From the NCBI GenBank assembly GCA_030247855.1, contig JAPDRN010000072.1, forward strand, positions 1-64,000: a DNA stretch of 64,000 nucleotides, given 5' to 3'. Positions 8,962-20,553 of this stretch are shown one piece after another. The stretch is from Knufia peltigerae (lineage: Eukaryota > Ascomycota > Eurotiomycetes > Chaetothyriales > Trichomeriaceae). The notes under the pieces are model-generated. The model did no database searches and was not told where the DNA came from. It worked only from the letters and a program-made list of their open reading frames with translations. The number at the start of each line of letters is the position of its first letter. Within the stretch, counting starts at the first letter, position 1. The position numbers and the translations under genes were made by a program.

Positions 8962-10753
8962 ATGATATTCAAGATGACAGGACGCCCTGGAAGACAGCAT
9001 TCGCAGCAGCAGACCGCTGGCTCCAAGCCCGGTCGAGACAAGTCAAATCCATTGACACAGAATGGCCAAGAACGTACCGCAGAGAGTCACAGGTCTGCCA
9101 ATGGAAATGCCAGCGAGAAGGTCGTAACACCCACGAACGTAAAGATCGTCGACTGGGATGGACCAGATGACAGGACGAACCCCAAGAACATGAGCTCGGC
9201 GAAGAAGTGGCTGGTGGTCAGCACTCTTGCAAGCGGTTCAGCATGCGTTACCGCGACCTCTTCGATCTATACGACAACGTACGAGAAGATGGACCCAGAG
9301 TTTGGAAGCTCCAGGATTGTGGCCACCCTCGGACTCTCGTTGTTCGTTGTCGGCCTGGGACTGTCTCCCATGCTGCTCGGTCCTCTCAGCGAGTTCTACG
9401 GGAGGCGGCCAATCTACATCCTTGCCTTCGCCTTCTTCACGATCTGGCTGATTCCGTGCGCGGTGGCACAGAACATCCAAACCATGCTGATTGCGCGCTT
9501 CTTCAATGGGTTTTCAGGAGCAGCATTCCTCAGTGTGGCAGGGGGAAGTGTGGGTGATCTTTTCGAAAAGGAGAAGCTACAGGCGCCCATGACCGTGTAC
9601 TCGGCATCACCATTCACGGGCCCATGTGAGTATACGTTCTTTGTTCATGAGTTTCCCTTGCGCCTGACGTGTGTCAAATCTAGCTAATCTTATGGAATCC
9701 AGGTTTGGGCCCCATCATCGGCGGATTCATCAACTACTACACTTCGTGGAGATGGACGTATTATATGCTTCTTATCTGGGCTGGAGTGGTCACCATGTTG
9801 ATCATCTTCTCGGTGCCGGAGACGTACGCCCCGGTACTGCTGCGAAACAAGGCACGCAAGAGACGCTCGGACACCGGGGATCAATCCTGGCATGCCAATA
9901 TCGAGATCATGCAGGGCTCGATCATTCGCACGATACTCACCTCTCTCTGGCGACCCTTCATGCTGTTATTCCTGGACCCGATGTGCTTTTGTCTGTGCCT
10001 CTTCTCGGCCATTTTGCTCGGAGTTCTCTATCTCTTCTTCGGCGCCTTTGCCTTGGTCTTCGAACGGGTCTACGGTTTCAACCTCTGGCAAGTTGGACTA
10101 TCTTTCCTGGGTATTCTTGTCGGGATGTTGATCGCCGTCGGTACGCTTCCTATCTGGCACCACCTGTACCTGTACCAAGTCGCAAAGCATCAGAAGCAGA
10201 CCGGTGAAGCAAACCCCATGCCCGAATTTCGACTCCCTTCAAGTGTCATTGGATCGTGGTTCTGCGTCATCGGCTTGTTCTGGTTTGGATGGACCATTTA
10301 TCCTTCGATTCACTGGATCGTACCTGTTATCGGGACCGCGTTTTTCGGGTTCGGCGTCATATTGTCCTATGTCGGTATCTTCACGTATCTTGTGGATGCG
10401 TAAGTTTGTTCTCGTCCATGAGACCAAATGGTCTACCCCGGACTCACTGCACCAAACTCTTCGTGGCTCTGAGTCAAGAACCTCAGGCCGTTAAATGAAG
10501 GTCAAATGCTGACGAGATGAACAACAGATTTCCCCTGTATGCTGCCAGCGCTCTCTGCGCCAATTCCTTTGCGAGAAGTTGCTTTGCTGGTGCCTTCCCC
10601 CTTTTCGGAATCCAGATGTACAATACTCTCGATTTTCACCTAGCCACAACATTTTTGGCCGTCTTGACCCTCGTAACGGCACCGGCTCCGCTTGTGTTCT
10701 ATATCTATGGACCACGACTTCGAGCTAGGAGCAGGTTTAGTGAACATAGATGA
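8962..10753 (+). CDS. MFS transporter, DHA1 (drug:H+ antiporter) type
   Basis: Three exons, 8962-9625, 9703-10399 and 10528-10753, joining in frame to 528 residues (524 if the ATG at 8974 is used). A hydrophilic cytosolic N-terminus of about 75 residues precedes 12 membrane segments. It shows MFS motif A (GPLSEFYGRRPIY) after segment 2 and the antiporter motif C restored by splicing (GPCLGPIIGGF). The second half has the polyamine/multidrug transporter pattern, with DAFPLYAASAL in the last exon. Such proteins export or import small organic compounds at the plasma membrane. It lies upstream of the amine oxidase on the same strand, so it may belong to the catabolic block, but 1.8 kb separates them. 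Substrate unknown. Confidence 0.88.
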
Positions 10754-12587
10754 CAGCCACTTGTCATCAAGATATTGACACGACTCGGTGACGCGGTATA
10801 TCCAATCGCTAATTTCTATACTACTGATGCTGTAGTTTTACAACGGGAAAACTATACACGGAGCCGTGTCCACTCCAGCGCGGTTCCGCTTAATATTCTC
10901 TGATCGCTTCAACCTCTGCTCAAATTGACTTCCATCCTATGAGTTGAGTGAAATGGAGACGGCCCTGTTAGATCCGGGCAATACTACCATGATATGTCGG
11001 CCAGGTTCACGAAATAGTCTAATGCACCTCCGTCTAGACCCGCCGTAAGCTGTTATGAAACTTTTCGAGATTTGGCCTGAACGGTGGTTCTAGGGGGATA
11101 TGCTGTCGGGAATCTGGTTGTCAATCCTGATATTCACGCCATAAGAACGACATCATTTGCATTGTGACCCTTGAGACTGAGCCCTTTCTTGTAATCTGGG
11201 CGTCCATGTAGAATACTCTGCGTCGAGATGAGATAACGTGGCTTAGAACCACTAGCTGAGTGAGAACCGTCCCATGTGAAACAGACGAAAAGAATTGATC
11301 CAGTCACGGTGAGAGAGCCTCACCATGTATCAATCTTGACTTTGTATACTGTGTGCACGGTTACCATGGTATCTTCCCACAGATCAAAGTCCGCACACGA
11401 TTGTTTTGCAAGCATTGTACGAAACCTTGCTCCAATTCGGCCATCTTCGTCACAGGGAGCCAACGAGGGGTGCTTTTGTAAATTATGAAGCCTGTTGCCA
11501 TATCCGGACTACTTGTGAACTTTCACAAAGTGTGAAGCTACCTGTATAAATACAGGCACAAAGTGACAAGGGCGAGATCGCAGACCTCTTCGGCCGCTCT
11601 TGAAAGCCGGTGGAATTCCTTCCGGGCTCTAGGTATGGGAAACTAACACATAATTCGGTATACCAGTCGTCAGGCTCAGCTCTCCATGACTGCCATATTC
11701 CAGTAGGCGCACCGTGTTGGGGCTATCGGGATTGTGTAGCGGAAGGTCGGCTGCATGAGACATCCTGATCACAAGCAGGCTTGAGTTCAAGGTCGAGGGT
11801 AGGCAGAATGTCGTGCGGCGATGGGTACAAAGACAGTGTAGTAATCGTTAGCTCGGGCTTGATCCAGGTACCTTGACCCAGACACGAAACACGCCCAGAT
11901 CATTCGAGGTTAGCAAGGCAAGTATCCTTGCATTGCACGAGGAGAGCTTGGTGGGCACTCTGAGAAATGAGATAGGTAACTACCTATCTCATTTGCATAC
12001 CCGTTTAGGACGATTACCCAAAAAGGCAAAGTGCTTGAAAGATGTCTCCACTCTTACCAAGAATTTAGCATTGGGGGAGCTTCTCGCTGGCTCATCCCTG
12101 GCTGCGATGAGTGGCTGGTATCCCTGATCTAACCCACCTGGGATTTGCAGGGGAAGAATGTAAACGATCCAACGATGGCAAGGGTCTTCAAGCGGAGAGG
12201 GAACTCAGAACGGGGAAATAGCTTTTTTTGCTTCTAGCATGGAAGAAGTAACTGAGATTACCTCCCAGAACGGCGTGGCCCGCAGCACCGGTAGGTCGTG
12301 GCGTGTTAAGACTGAAGACCTTGCTCTTCTAGGAGAAAATCGTAGCGTCCTCCACCGAACTGGCCTCTAGGCGTGGAGTCTCACGGTTGTTCGGAGTGAA
12401 CATCTCATATTCGTTCCTATTAATACCGGGCGATAGGAGACTTCTGATCCTCTAACCTTAGGCAGTGTGGTTTTCCTTGTCTTGAGAAACGCCGATCGAG
12501 AAATCATTACGCTCCCAGTACATGCCCATCACTTCGACTAACTAAGCCGATAACCTCGACCCTCGAGACCAGCATCACCTCATTACG
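10754..12587. other. Intergenic, 1.8 kb, with a perfect hairpin
   Basis: Between the DHA1 transporter and the amine oxidase, both plus strand. Contains a perfect 14-bp inverted repeat (11965-11994) and a TATAAA inside a small palindrome at about 11540 (CTGTATAAATACAG). No gene is recognised. The last part should hold the amine oxidase promoter. Confidence 0.5.
11965..11994. repeat. Perfect 14-bp inverted repeat
   Basis: AAATGAGATAGGTA at 11965-11978, spacer AC, and its exact complement at 11981-11994. It is too long to be expected by chance in one window. It could form a hairpin, be the fused ends of a lost small element, or be a binding site about 590 bases before the amine oxidase start. 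Confidence 0.75.
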
Positions 12588-14143
12588 ATGTCGAAAGTCA
12601 CCCAACACCACAGTTCCTCCAAACCCCTCAACTTATCAGCATACGTCCCCTCTGAACGCCATGGATCCGTATTAGACACTGATGTGGTCGTGGTTGGCGC
12701 GGGACTTAGCGGACTCCAGGCCGCGACCGACGTCCAGGCCGCTGGGTTTTCCTGTGTTGTTCTCGAGGCCAAAGACCGTGTCGGCGGCAAAACATTCACC
12801 ACCACTGTCGAGAATGGACCAGGAGTGCTGGATCTCGGCGCGGCATGGATCAACGACAAAACGCACGGCCGGATGTACGCGCTGTTCAACAAGTTTGGCT
12901 GCGAGCCTATCATCCAGCGCATGGAAGGGGACGAAGTTTTCAGAATGAGCTCCAAGGACCGTTCCTACCGCACACGGTGGCCTGGGCTGCCGGCGATAGA
13001 GGAGACGCAGCGGGCCATGTTTGAGAAGCTCGGTGCGGATATGGACGCAGATTGTCAGTCAATTAACCTCCACGACTCGGCAGCGAATGACCACATCGAA
13101 GACATTCCGCTTGGTGAGTATTTCCGGTCCAAAGGAGCCGACGGGTTTGCGCTGGGGTTCTGGACTGCTTGGATCCATGACTTGACCGGGACTGATCCAG
13201 ATGATGTTGGGTTGGTGTACTGGCTGGATTTCGTGAAAAGCGCAGGTGGGATCGAGAGCCTGTTGAGTGATGGGCCTGAGGGGGCTCAGTACATGACCAA
13301 TCGACGAGGTATGATTGCTCCCATCTCCTTCCTGTACAAGCTTTAGACTCGGCCACTGACGAGTCTCGCGGGCGTGCCACAGGAAATCAAACCGTATCAA
13401 ACCGCCTAGCAGCGAACCTCAAACCAGCCAGCGTCTACCTAAACTGTCCCGTCAATGCCATCACCCAGACCAGTACAGATGCAATCGTTGAGACCTTACC
13501 TGGTCGGGTCTTTCGAGCGCGCAAGGTTCTGATCTCGGTCCCGACACCATTGTACCGCCACATTCGATTCTCTCCGCCCCTACCGGTCGACAAGCAAGAG
13601 TACGTGGACTCGGTGCATCTCGGTCCCTACTGTAAGTGCATCTTGATCTACGCCGACCCCTGGTGGCGTGCGGCGGGGTTCAACGGCTCCTTCATCGACT
13701 TGTCCGGACCTGTGGTGTTTTCGCGCGACGTCTCGTCCGATGCGGACGGTATGTTCGCCATCTCATGCCTCATCGGTGGTCGGTACGCTCACGAGTGGTC
13801 TCGGCTGCCGGTCTCTCGACGCGTCCGGAAGGTCAAAGAGCAGCTGGCGACGATGGTGGGTCCTGAACACGGCCCCAAGGTCTACGACACCATCCAGACC
13901 ATTGAAAAGGCTTGGGCCAAGGAACCCTTCATTGAGGGCGTGCCGTGCCCCATGCCAGCGCCCGGGGGGATCTGGCCTCGGCTGGGAAATGCTCTACGTC
14001 GACCTTGGGGCAACCTGTATTTCATCGGCACCGAGACGGCCATTGAGTGGAAGGGATATATGGAGGGCGCAGTGCGTGCCGGAGAGCGAGGCGCCGCTGA
14101 AGTGATTCAGGATCTTCAGTCTGCAGCGGGGGCCAGGTTGTAA
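12588..14143 (+). CDS. Flavin-containing amine oxidase (monoamine oxidase family)
   Basis: Two exons, 12588-13308 and 13383-14143, giving 493 residues. The acceptor CCACAG at 13382 restores the conserved RRGNQTVSN segment; an earlier AG would insert extra residues. The N-terminal dinucleotide fold is clear: VVVVGAGLSG at 33-42, the ribose-binding Glu at the end of strand 2 (VVLE), then RVGGKT. The C-terminal flavin-binding motif reads GTETAIEWKGYMEGAV, close to the MAO consensus. A Cys in GVPCPMPAPGG lies in the region where MAO enzymes attach FAD covalently, but I cannot confirm attachment. The reaction is oxidative deamination of an amine to an imine/aldehyde with release of hydrogen peroxide. 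It is convergent with the DMFase-like gene 232 bp away. Confidence 0.92.
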
Positions 14144-14375
14144 TCTGCCTTGTGAAATTGTGGACTAATCTTCGTCGCCGTTATCGCATTCAATGCCTAA
14201 TGGATCGAGTAACCTAGCGAGTCCTAATGTGCTGCCGACAGTTTGACATGGTTCGTATATAGATTTCATATCTACCAAGATTCCCGCCCACTTCAATTCG
14301 ATTCTCCATGCAGCTTGCAAAAACGCATCCAGCTCAATAAGAAATCTCCCTTGTCCACCGCCTCATATCCATAGT
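14144..14375. other. Convergent gap between the amine oxidase and DMFase-like genes
   Basis: 232 bp holding the 3' UTRs of two convergent genes. No terminator can be assigned with confidence. Confidence 0.6.
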
Positions 14376-16915
14376 TCAAATACGAAAACACATCCTCATG
14401 TCCCCTCGCATCTTCCTGCTCAAAAACCCACGCAACACATTCCCCGTCACCCTTGCGGCATCATTATCATAGTCATTCCAGCCCACACAAGACAGCCAAT
14501 TAATACTTCCGACAGAGAACACATGTCCGCCGCCCACAGCCTCAAATAAGACCATATCCGATCTGATCTCACGCGTCTGACTGCCCAGAGTATTCTGGAT
14601 CGGAAACCCGACATCCTCGATGAAGATGCCAAAGTCATCCGAATGGCCTGTCGAGGTTGCCAGGACCACTGCACCAGCAGGACTGCCGTTGGCGACGTCG
14701 TACTTGTCAAATTCGTCACCGCTGGCGCCGCCTCCGAAGCCGTCGACGCCGATCAGATCGGCCTCTACACCGTCGAAGATCCAAGCATAGGCTCCACCTT
14801 TGCTGGCGGCTGTGCGACAATATGGCACGCCTGGGCCGAGGCCTTCACCGGCACTGCCTACGCCGACGAGCAAGTTCGCTGGCCGTCCACGCGAGCGCCA
14901 CAGCGTACCGCGCTGGCCATTACTGCTGAAGTGCCGCTCTCCTCCCGGGAGTGTGTATGTGCGGATTCCTTGGTCCCCTCGACGGACTTCGAGACAGCCT
15001 TGAAACAGACCCTGTGGATTTGTATCATTCGCGGCAGTGGCTACCCCAAGTGCGGCCACCCAGTAAAATCCATTCCCTCCGGCGTAGAAAAGGCTTCCGT
15101 CCCGGCAAAGGTGAGACGTGTAGGCGTTCAACGACTCGAGCGTCGGATATTCAGGATGACATCCCGCGATCAGCACATCATACTGGTCGAGACAGAGCCT
15201 GTCATCCGCGGCCTCAAGCTGCGAGATGTGGAGATCGTGATCCGTGAGGACATCGTAGGGTATTCCCAAACGCTCCAGGAGACCGATCATAAGTAGGTCG
15301 GCACTGAACTCGCGTGGGCGGTGGAGGGCCCAGTGGATGTAATCGGGCCTCATGTTCAGTAACGGCCGTCGAGGTGATGAATAAACGACACCCGACCCAT
15401 CGCGGTGGACGTCGTACAGAGACAAGCCGAGGTCGGTACGTCTCACCATGCGATCGAACTGCCAATCCTTTCGCACAGCAAAATCGTGACTTGGATGCTC
15501 CAGCTTGGAGGATTTCGACTGGTCGTACATGCGCTCATTTGCATACGCGAGGTAGGTAAAGGTGGACAGGACAAATCCAGTCCTCGGTCGCCTCACTCCA
15601 TCGGATGGTCCTCGGGAGGGCCGCACAAAGAAGACAACATCATCCATCGCCAAGCCGTTGACTGCCTCGACACGGACAGAGTACGCTCCCGATCGAGCTA
15701 CAGAGGGAACACGGATGCGAAAATCCGTCTGCCAGCCGGCATCGTCAAGATCGTCCTCGTGGAAATGAATGGCTCCATAGCCGTAACTAGCCTTGGTCCA
15801 ATCTTCCTCGCTCCCATCCCATTCATGATCCGTTACTGCTCGTGTCGGACTATTGAACACGCGCCCGAGTGTGCTCCTACCACTGGTGTCAATTAGGGTA
15901 CTTGAGTGGACGTCACGCGCAAAGTCGTATTTTACAGTGACTGTCTCCCCAGCGCCGTTATCACCAGAGGAAACCCGGATCGTCGGGTTCGCGATGCGAC
16001 CGTTGAAGAACGCACATATCTGGGCCGTAGACTCATTCGCAGACCTTGCGTCCATCGCTGCAAACATCAGAGGCGCTATCTTCAGCTGCTCAAATTGGCA
16101 ACGGAGACGACGGCTCGTCATTCTGAACGCACTCTGGAGTGGTTTCTGAGAGAAGGTGGGAATTGGGGAGAGCTCAAAGTCCAGAGCACCTGCTTGCGAA
16201 ATCCATAGCTCCAGCTTGATCCATTGCTTGTTTTCCGGATGAAAACCAGTCTTTACTAGTTCCTTGTTAGAACCAGTGCCTACCACGAGATCGACTCTTC
16301 CCGCATCGTTGAGAATCACCGCAAACCCAGAGTTGGTCGTGCAATCCAGGGTGGACAGGATGCACTGATCGTGCCCTGCTACTGGAAGATAGGAGCAGAA
16401 ATGTAAAGAGATATGCACCTTATTAACGTCTTTCGTCGTGTTTGTTAGGGCAGAGTCTGTGATAATCGCATAAGAGCCCGGAATCGCCATTTGAAACCGT
16501 CCTTCCTGCAGTTTAGATGGGATTGCTGTGATTTGTTCCTCCTTCTTCTGCGGGTATACCTTTCCTTCAAGGCCCTGAACCAGTCGAACGACTTTGTACG
16601 TGTACGCCGGCTCCGTACATGAGATCTACCCATCACGTTCTCAGTATGCTGGCTATGTCGGGGTGATGCTGAATTGGAATGGACGATGGCTAGCACGGTT
16701 CAAGAGGAAACACTGGCTCACCAGAAGCTCTAAGCCGAAGAAACAGGCACTAGCGGCTGTAGCTTACAGGTACGGGGTTCTCAACGAGACAATGGAGGAA
16801 AGACTTCACATACCTTAACATCAAGCTCATCTCCAGGATTGACGATCCAAGGTTCTGCGTACCCTATAATTTCCGGAGGATAATCATCAGGTACCGCGCG
16901 GAGAGTTGGACCCAT
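14376..16915 (-). CDS. N,N-dimethylformamidase-like amidohydrolase, large-subunit type
   Basis: Two exons, 16915-16814 and 16625-14376, separated by a 188-nt intron, giving 783 residues. The spliced N-terminus reads IIGYAEPWIVNPGDELDV, then SCTEPAYTYKVVRLVQG, the start expected for this family. A LamG-like beta-sandwich (about 80-270) is followed by the catalytic region with SLYDVHRDGSGVVYSS, NMRPDYIHWALH and HPEY. The bacterial enzyme uses a mononuclear iron held by two tyrosines and a glutamate with a nearby histidine. Candidate equivalents here are Tyr395, Tyr449, His524 and Glu526, close to the positions I recall for the Paracoccus protein (399, 440, 519, 521). The family cleaves formamides to an amine and formate. 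No separate small-subunit gene is visible. Start: first ATG giving the conserved N-terminus. Confidence 0.88.
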
Positions 16916-17606
16916 GTTGAATGTCTGGATTGTGGAAGTGATAGCAACGAATGCCTTGGACGAATATACCGGGCTATTGTGCTTGTGAAAAAGATGAAAC
17001 TGGCTGTGTATTCAACACTTGTGCAAGCCCATCGGTATTCGTAAACAACGAAACTGAAAATTCAGACTGATGTTCGACCTCGCACCTCGGGAATGAGAAG
17101 CATAGACTCTTAAGTGCCCAATGTTGAGCGCGTTCTTGAACTTGCCTTTCTAGCCGTCTCGCCAGAGATACAGAAATGAACATCGTGTGTTATCGCAATA
17201 TCTGCTTTTGCGTTTCATCAATGTGCCTTACTACTGGGACACCATCCCCCAGGTATGTGAGAAGTCTTAAGCCTGTTTTGGTAACTGACCTAATCGGGCA
17301 GTTGTCGACCCGTGCGAGAGCGTAAGACGGAAATGGATCACCGTATCCCTCCCACTCGGCTTGTCCGTATCAGTATCTCCGAGCTAATGTAATCTTTGAG
17401 ACTAGGGAAGGCATATGGACAGTTATCTCTGTTCCACAGAGCCTCGGTCTGGCAAAAAAGTCGAATTACGTCCCTGAATCTCTCCCTAGCATCAGCAAGA
17501 GGTACAAATGTCCTTAGGTTTCCCCCCTTGAGCGAAGATGGTGCTGGATCATACAGATCATCTCAACTCATCCTTATTCTGAACAACGGACTGCTGCATC
17601 ATCGTC
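16916..17606. promoter_or_regulatory. Shared divergent upstream region of the DMFase-like and UNC93-like genes
   Basis: 691 bp between divergent start codons. Inverted CGG triplets occur at 17328-17343 (CGG-N10-CCG) and 17357-17367 (CGG-N5-CCG), the half-site arrangement of Zn2Cys6 regulators, one of which is encoded 5 kb away. Two such matches in 700 bp are close to chance, so these are candidates only. Co-expression is inferred from the arrangement. Confidence 0.45.
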
Positions 17607-19604
17607 ATGCCGGATTCAGTGAGAGCAGGGGACGCTCCGCTGCGAACGTCTGAGGTAGCCATTCCAACAAGCAAGTGGCGGCTCAATCGGCCTTTCAACC
17701 AGAACATGATTGTCGGATGGTGAGTGGTCCACACACAATACTTCCCTGGCCAGTTTGAAAACAAGCTCCACGAGATGGTAGAGCTTTCCCGGCTCTTGTG
17801 GAGAGTATGGTACGTTTTCCTGACGTAGCTGACGAAGACATATGCTTTTGTCATTATAGTATCCTTTTCTGTTTGCCTGGGATCTACTTGGCTCTGACTG
17901 GCCTTGGAGCCGGTGGAGGAAAGCCATCTTCGCAGATAGTGGCATCCAACACCAACGCGTGAATGCATCCAGAAGCCTTGGGCTTCATCATGTGTTTTTG
18001 AGTTCATGGACTAACTTGATACGCTCTATTAGCATACTATACGGTCTGTTTACAGTATCAGGATGCCTGGGTGGATCAGTGTTGAATCTCATCAAACCCA
18101 AGCTTACCTTGTGAGTCGACGTCGTGCTTGAATGTCGGGAACACCCCTAGGACAGCCTTCTAAGGTTGCACAGTGTTATCGGAGCCATTGGCTATCCGCT
18201 CTATGTTGGAGGACTTTGTAAGATATATGCTTCCGGCCTCTCGGTGTCCCCTAGAACCAGGAACTGACGACGCGGGATAGGGTATTTTGATCGTGAGGGC
18301 CACCAATGGTTTCCATTATTCGGTATGTAAAAGCTTGCAGCCTCTTTGCGGCGCGTCAATCCGTGGCTGACTCTTCTGTTCTCGATGCCGACAGCTGGAG
18401 CGATGCTGGGGATCTCTGCCGGCTTCCTGTGGACAGCCTGTGGTTTTATCCAGCTTGCATATGCCGAGGAGCAAGAAAAGGCGATGTACATCACGATCCA
18501 ATGGGCCATGACCGCCTTTGGAGGTACTGTCGGATCCTTGATCGCATTTGGCATCAATTTTCAGGGGACAGACGCGAGCGGCGTTTCAACTCCAGTGTAC
18601 GCCGTCTTTGTCGTCATCATGTGCTGCTCGATCGCCATTGCGTTCTTCCTCATAATCAGACCAGAACAAGTCGTTCGCGACGATGGTACTCATCTCGCTG
18701 TGTTCCGTGCTACTGACGCCTGGACCGAGATCAAGGGTATCGGTGAAATGTTCACCGATCCAAAGATTGTGCTGCTCTTGCCGGGAATCTTCGTGGCGGA
18801 GATGGCTCTGTCAATAATGAGCAGCATCAATGGTGAGTCGAAGCCGATCCTGTCAAAGTCCCTTGTGGACCTCCTTCTCTTCATGAATCTGACCTATGGG
18901 TCCAAGGGTATTTTTTCAATCTGAGAACACGATCCTTGAACAACATCATGTTCCAATTTGTCATGATCCCCTTGCCTCTCACCCTGGCCTGGGCAATGGA
19001 TACTCGTTTCATCAAGAGACGCCGCAGTCGAGGGCTTTTGGGTTGCTCCATCATCGGTGTAGTGACCCTTGCCACCTACAGCAGCATGGCAGCCTTTATC
19101 AAGATCAACGACATTGACAGGACCAAGCCACCGCCACAGGTCGACTGGACCGATAGCAGGTTCGCTTGGGGATTCATCTTGTACCTGCTCAGCGGCATTA
19201 TATACGCCGGCTTCCAGATCTGTGGACAGTGGATCCTCGGGGCCTTGACGAACGAGCCCGCAAAATGTGCGCGCTATGCCGGTCTATACAAGGGATTTAC
19301 CAGCCTGGGTCTCATGACCGCGTTTCTCATGGATGGTCAAGGGGTCTCATATGTGACACAGCAGATTGTTCAGTTTGTCCTCTATGTGGTCGGTTTGGCC
19401 TCTTTGTTTGGAATCACCTGGTTTTGTGTGAAAGACACAAACTACTTCCTCGAGGCAGACGTGATTGTGCCAAAGCATGTCGAGGCCGAGATTGTGACCC
19501 AGGGCGACGGAATAGAGCTCGGGAAAGAGCAGGAGGAGAATGCTGTGGACATCAGTGGGGAAGAGATCGAGGATCAGCAAGGTAACTTGAGTCCAAAGCG
19601 GTAG
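17607..19604 (+). CDS. UNC93-like MFS transporter (DUF895)
   Basis: Seven exons: 17607-17719, 17860-17958, 18033-18110, 18174-18217, 18281-18322, 18395-18832 and 18907-19604. They join in frame to 503 residues. The spliced protein starts with a short hydrophilic N-terminus ending PFNQNMIVG, then CILFCLPGIYLALTGLGAGGG, the hallmark of fungal UNC93-like proteins. GLWYFDREGHQWFPLFAGA and GISAGFLWTACGFIQLAYA follow, with about 11-12 membrane segments in all and an acidic C-terminal tail. Fungal members are membrane transporters of mostly unknown substrate. It shares its upstream region with the DMFase-like gene and is followed on the same strand by the Rid-family gene, which suggests a transport role in the block. 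Exon 4 and 5 are tiny (44 and 42 nt), and their borders are the least certain. Confidence 0.88.
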
Positions 19605-19998
19605 TTGCTCTAACATGGTCAAATTGAGGTGGGTCAGAAGTGCTATAGCCCTAGGCCAGAGCAAGGTGGTGAAGTGGACTTGTAGCGGTATGCTAGGGCA
19701 CAGGTAGAGATCAACGATACCTATCTTGTTGAACTCTGCTCGGCCTTTTGACTCGATGAGAGAAGTCCCTAGACAGATCAAGTAAGTGGACGGTTTAGGC
19801 AATTGCCAGTCTTGACGTGCTTATCTACCTTGGTTCAATGCCAACTTAAGAGATATATATCCCGTGTCACAACATTGTGGTGGCGATAGGGCTTGTCTTC
19901 CTGCGACTGCTGCTGTCATGGTAAATGTTGAAGCTTGGAACAGATCATATCCGCATAAAGTCGTTGACCTCGAGGCCCTCCGAGCGTATAAAGGCAAG
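19605..19998. other. Intergenic between the UNC93-like and Rid-family genes
   Basis: 394 bp. It contains in-frame ATGs at 19864 and 19918 that would extend the Rid-family protein by 45 or 27 residues. The extension lacks family similarity, so I treat it as leader. AGATATATATC at about 19851-19861 is AT-rich and could be a TATA-like element. Confidence 0.45.
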
Positions 19999-20519
19999 AT
20001 GTCTCACATTCGTTGCGTCAACTATCCAGGATACGAGACGATAGCAGAAAAATATGGCCTTTCGGCAGCGGTCTGTATCTCGGCTGGAGCTCGGCTGGTC
20101 GTGACCTCAGGCCATGTTGGCATGGACGAGGAAAGGAATATGAAGGTCGACCTCCGCGAGCAAATGGTGCTCGCGTTCAAAGTACGTCTCCAGGAAATTT
20201 GTCCACCGAGATACGTCAGAACTGACACCTGGTCACGTCCTAGAACGTGGAACGGTCGATCCACGCATGCGATCCAAGTTTGACGGCAGACCAGATCTGG
20301 GGCTCAGTCTACAAAGTGACATCTTATCACGTTGGAAGCGTGGATGAAGGTGTTACCGATCTGCTGGCATCCGTGGCCAAAGAGTACATGGGCATCCATC
20401 GCCCTGCGTGGGCGGCGGTCGGAGTTGAGACTCTTGCGGCAGGCACATTCGAAATGTGTGTGTCCGCAGCGTTGCCCGGGGCGAGAGAGGCTGCAAACCG
20501 CAGCATATCCAATATCTGA
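19999..20519 (+). CDS. Rid (YjgF/YER057c/UK114) family protein lacking the usual catalytic arginine
   Basis: Two exons, 19999-20181 and 20244-20519, with a 62-nt intron, giving 152 residues. The N-terminus MSHIRCVNYPGYETIAEKYG and the later segments SGHVGMDEE, DQIWGSVYKVTSYHV and HRPAWAAVGVETLAAGTFEM match the fungal Rid family. RidA proteins hydrolyse reactive enamine/imine intermediates using an Arg in the PARS motif. Here the aligned residue appears to be Trp (PAWA), while a Glu further on is kept. That places the protein among the Rid groups without the arginine, whose function is largely unknown. It sits beside an amine oxidase, which produces imines. The MSHIR start is chosen by similarity; longer in-frame starts exist. 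Confidence 0.85.
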
Positions 20520-20553
20520 AATGAGTCCCAAGGATCATGGGCCAGGATGGCAA

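Noticed and set aside
8862..9170. Alternative acidic N-terminus for the DHA1 transporter in another frame
   Set aside because: It is out of frame with the membrane domain, and no intron joins it. The in-frame hydrophilic start fits the family.
12271..12282. CGG-N6-CCG before the amine oxidase, as a shared operator with the other cluster promoters
   Set aside because: Spacing differs in each promoter (5, 6, 7 and 10), and the frequency fits random expectation.
16916..17606. GATA-type sites (HGATAR) as proof of nitrogen regulation of the cluster
   Set aside because: About three sites are present where about two are expected by chance in this length, so they carry no weight.
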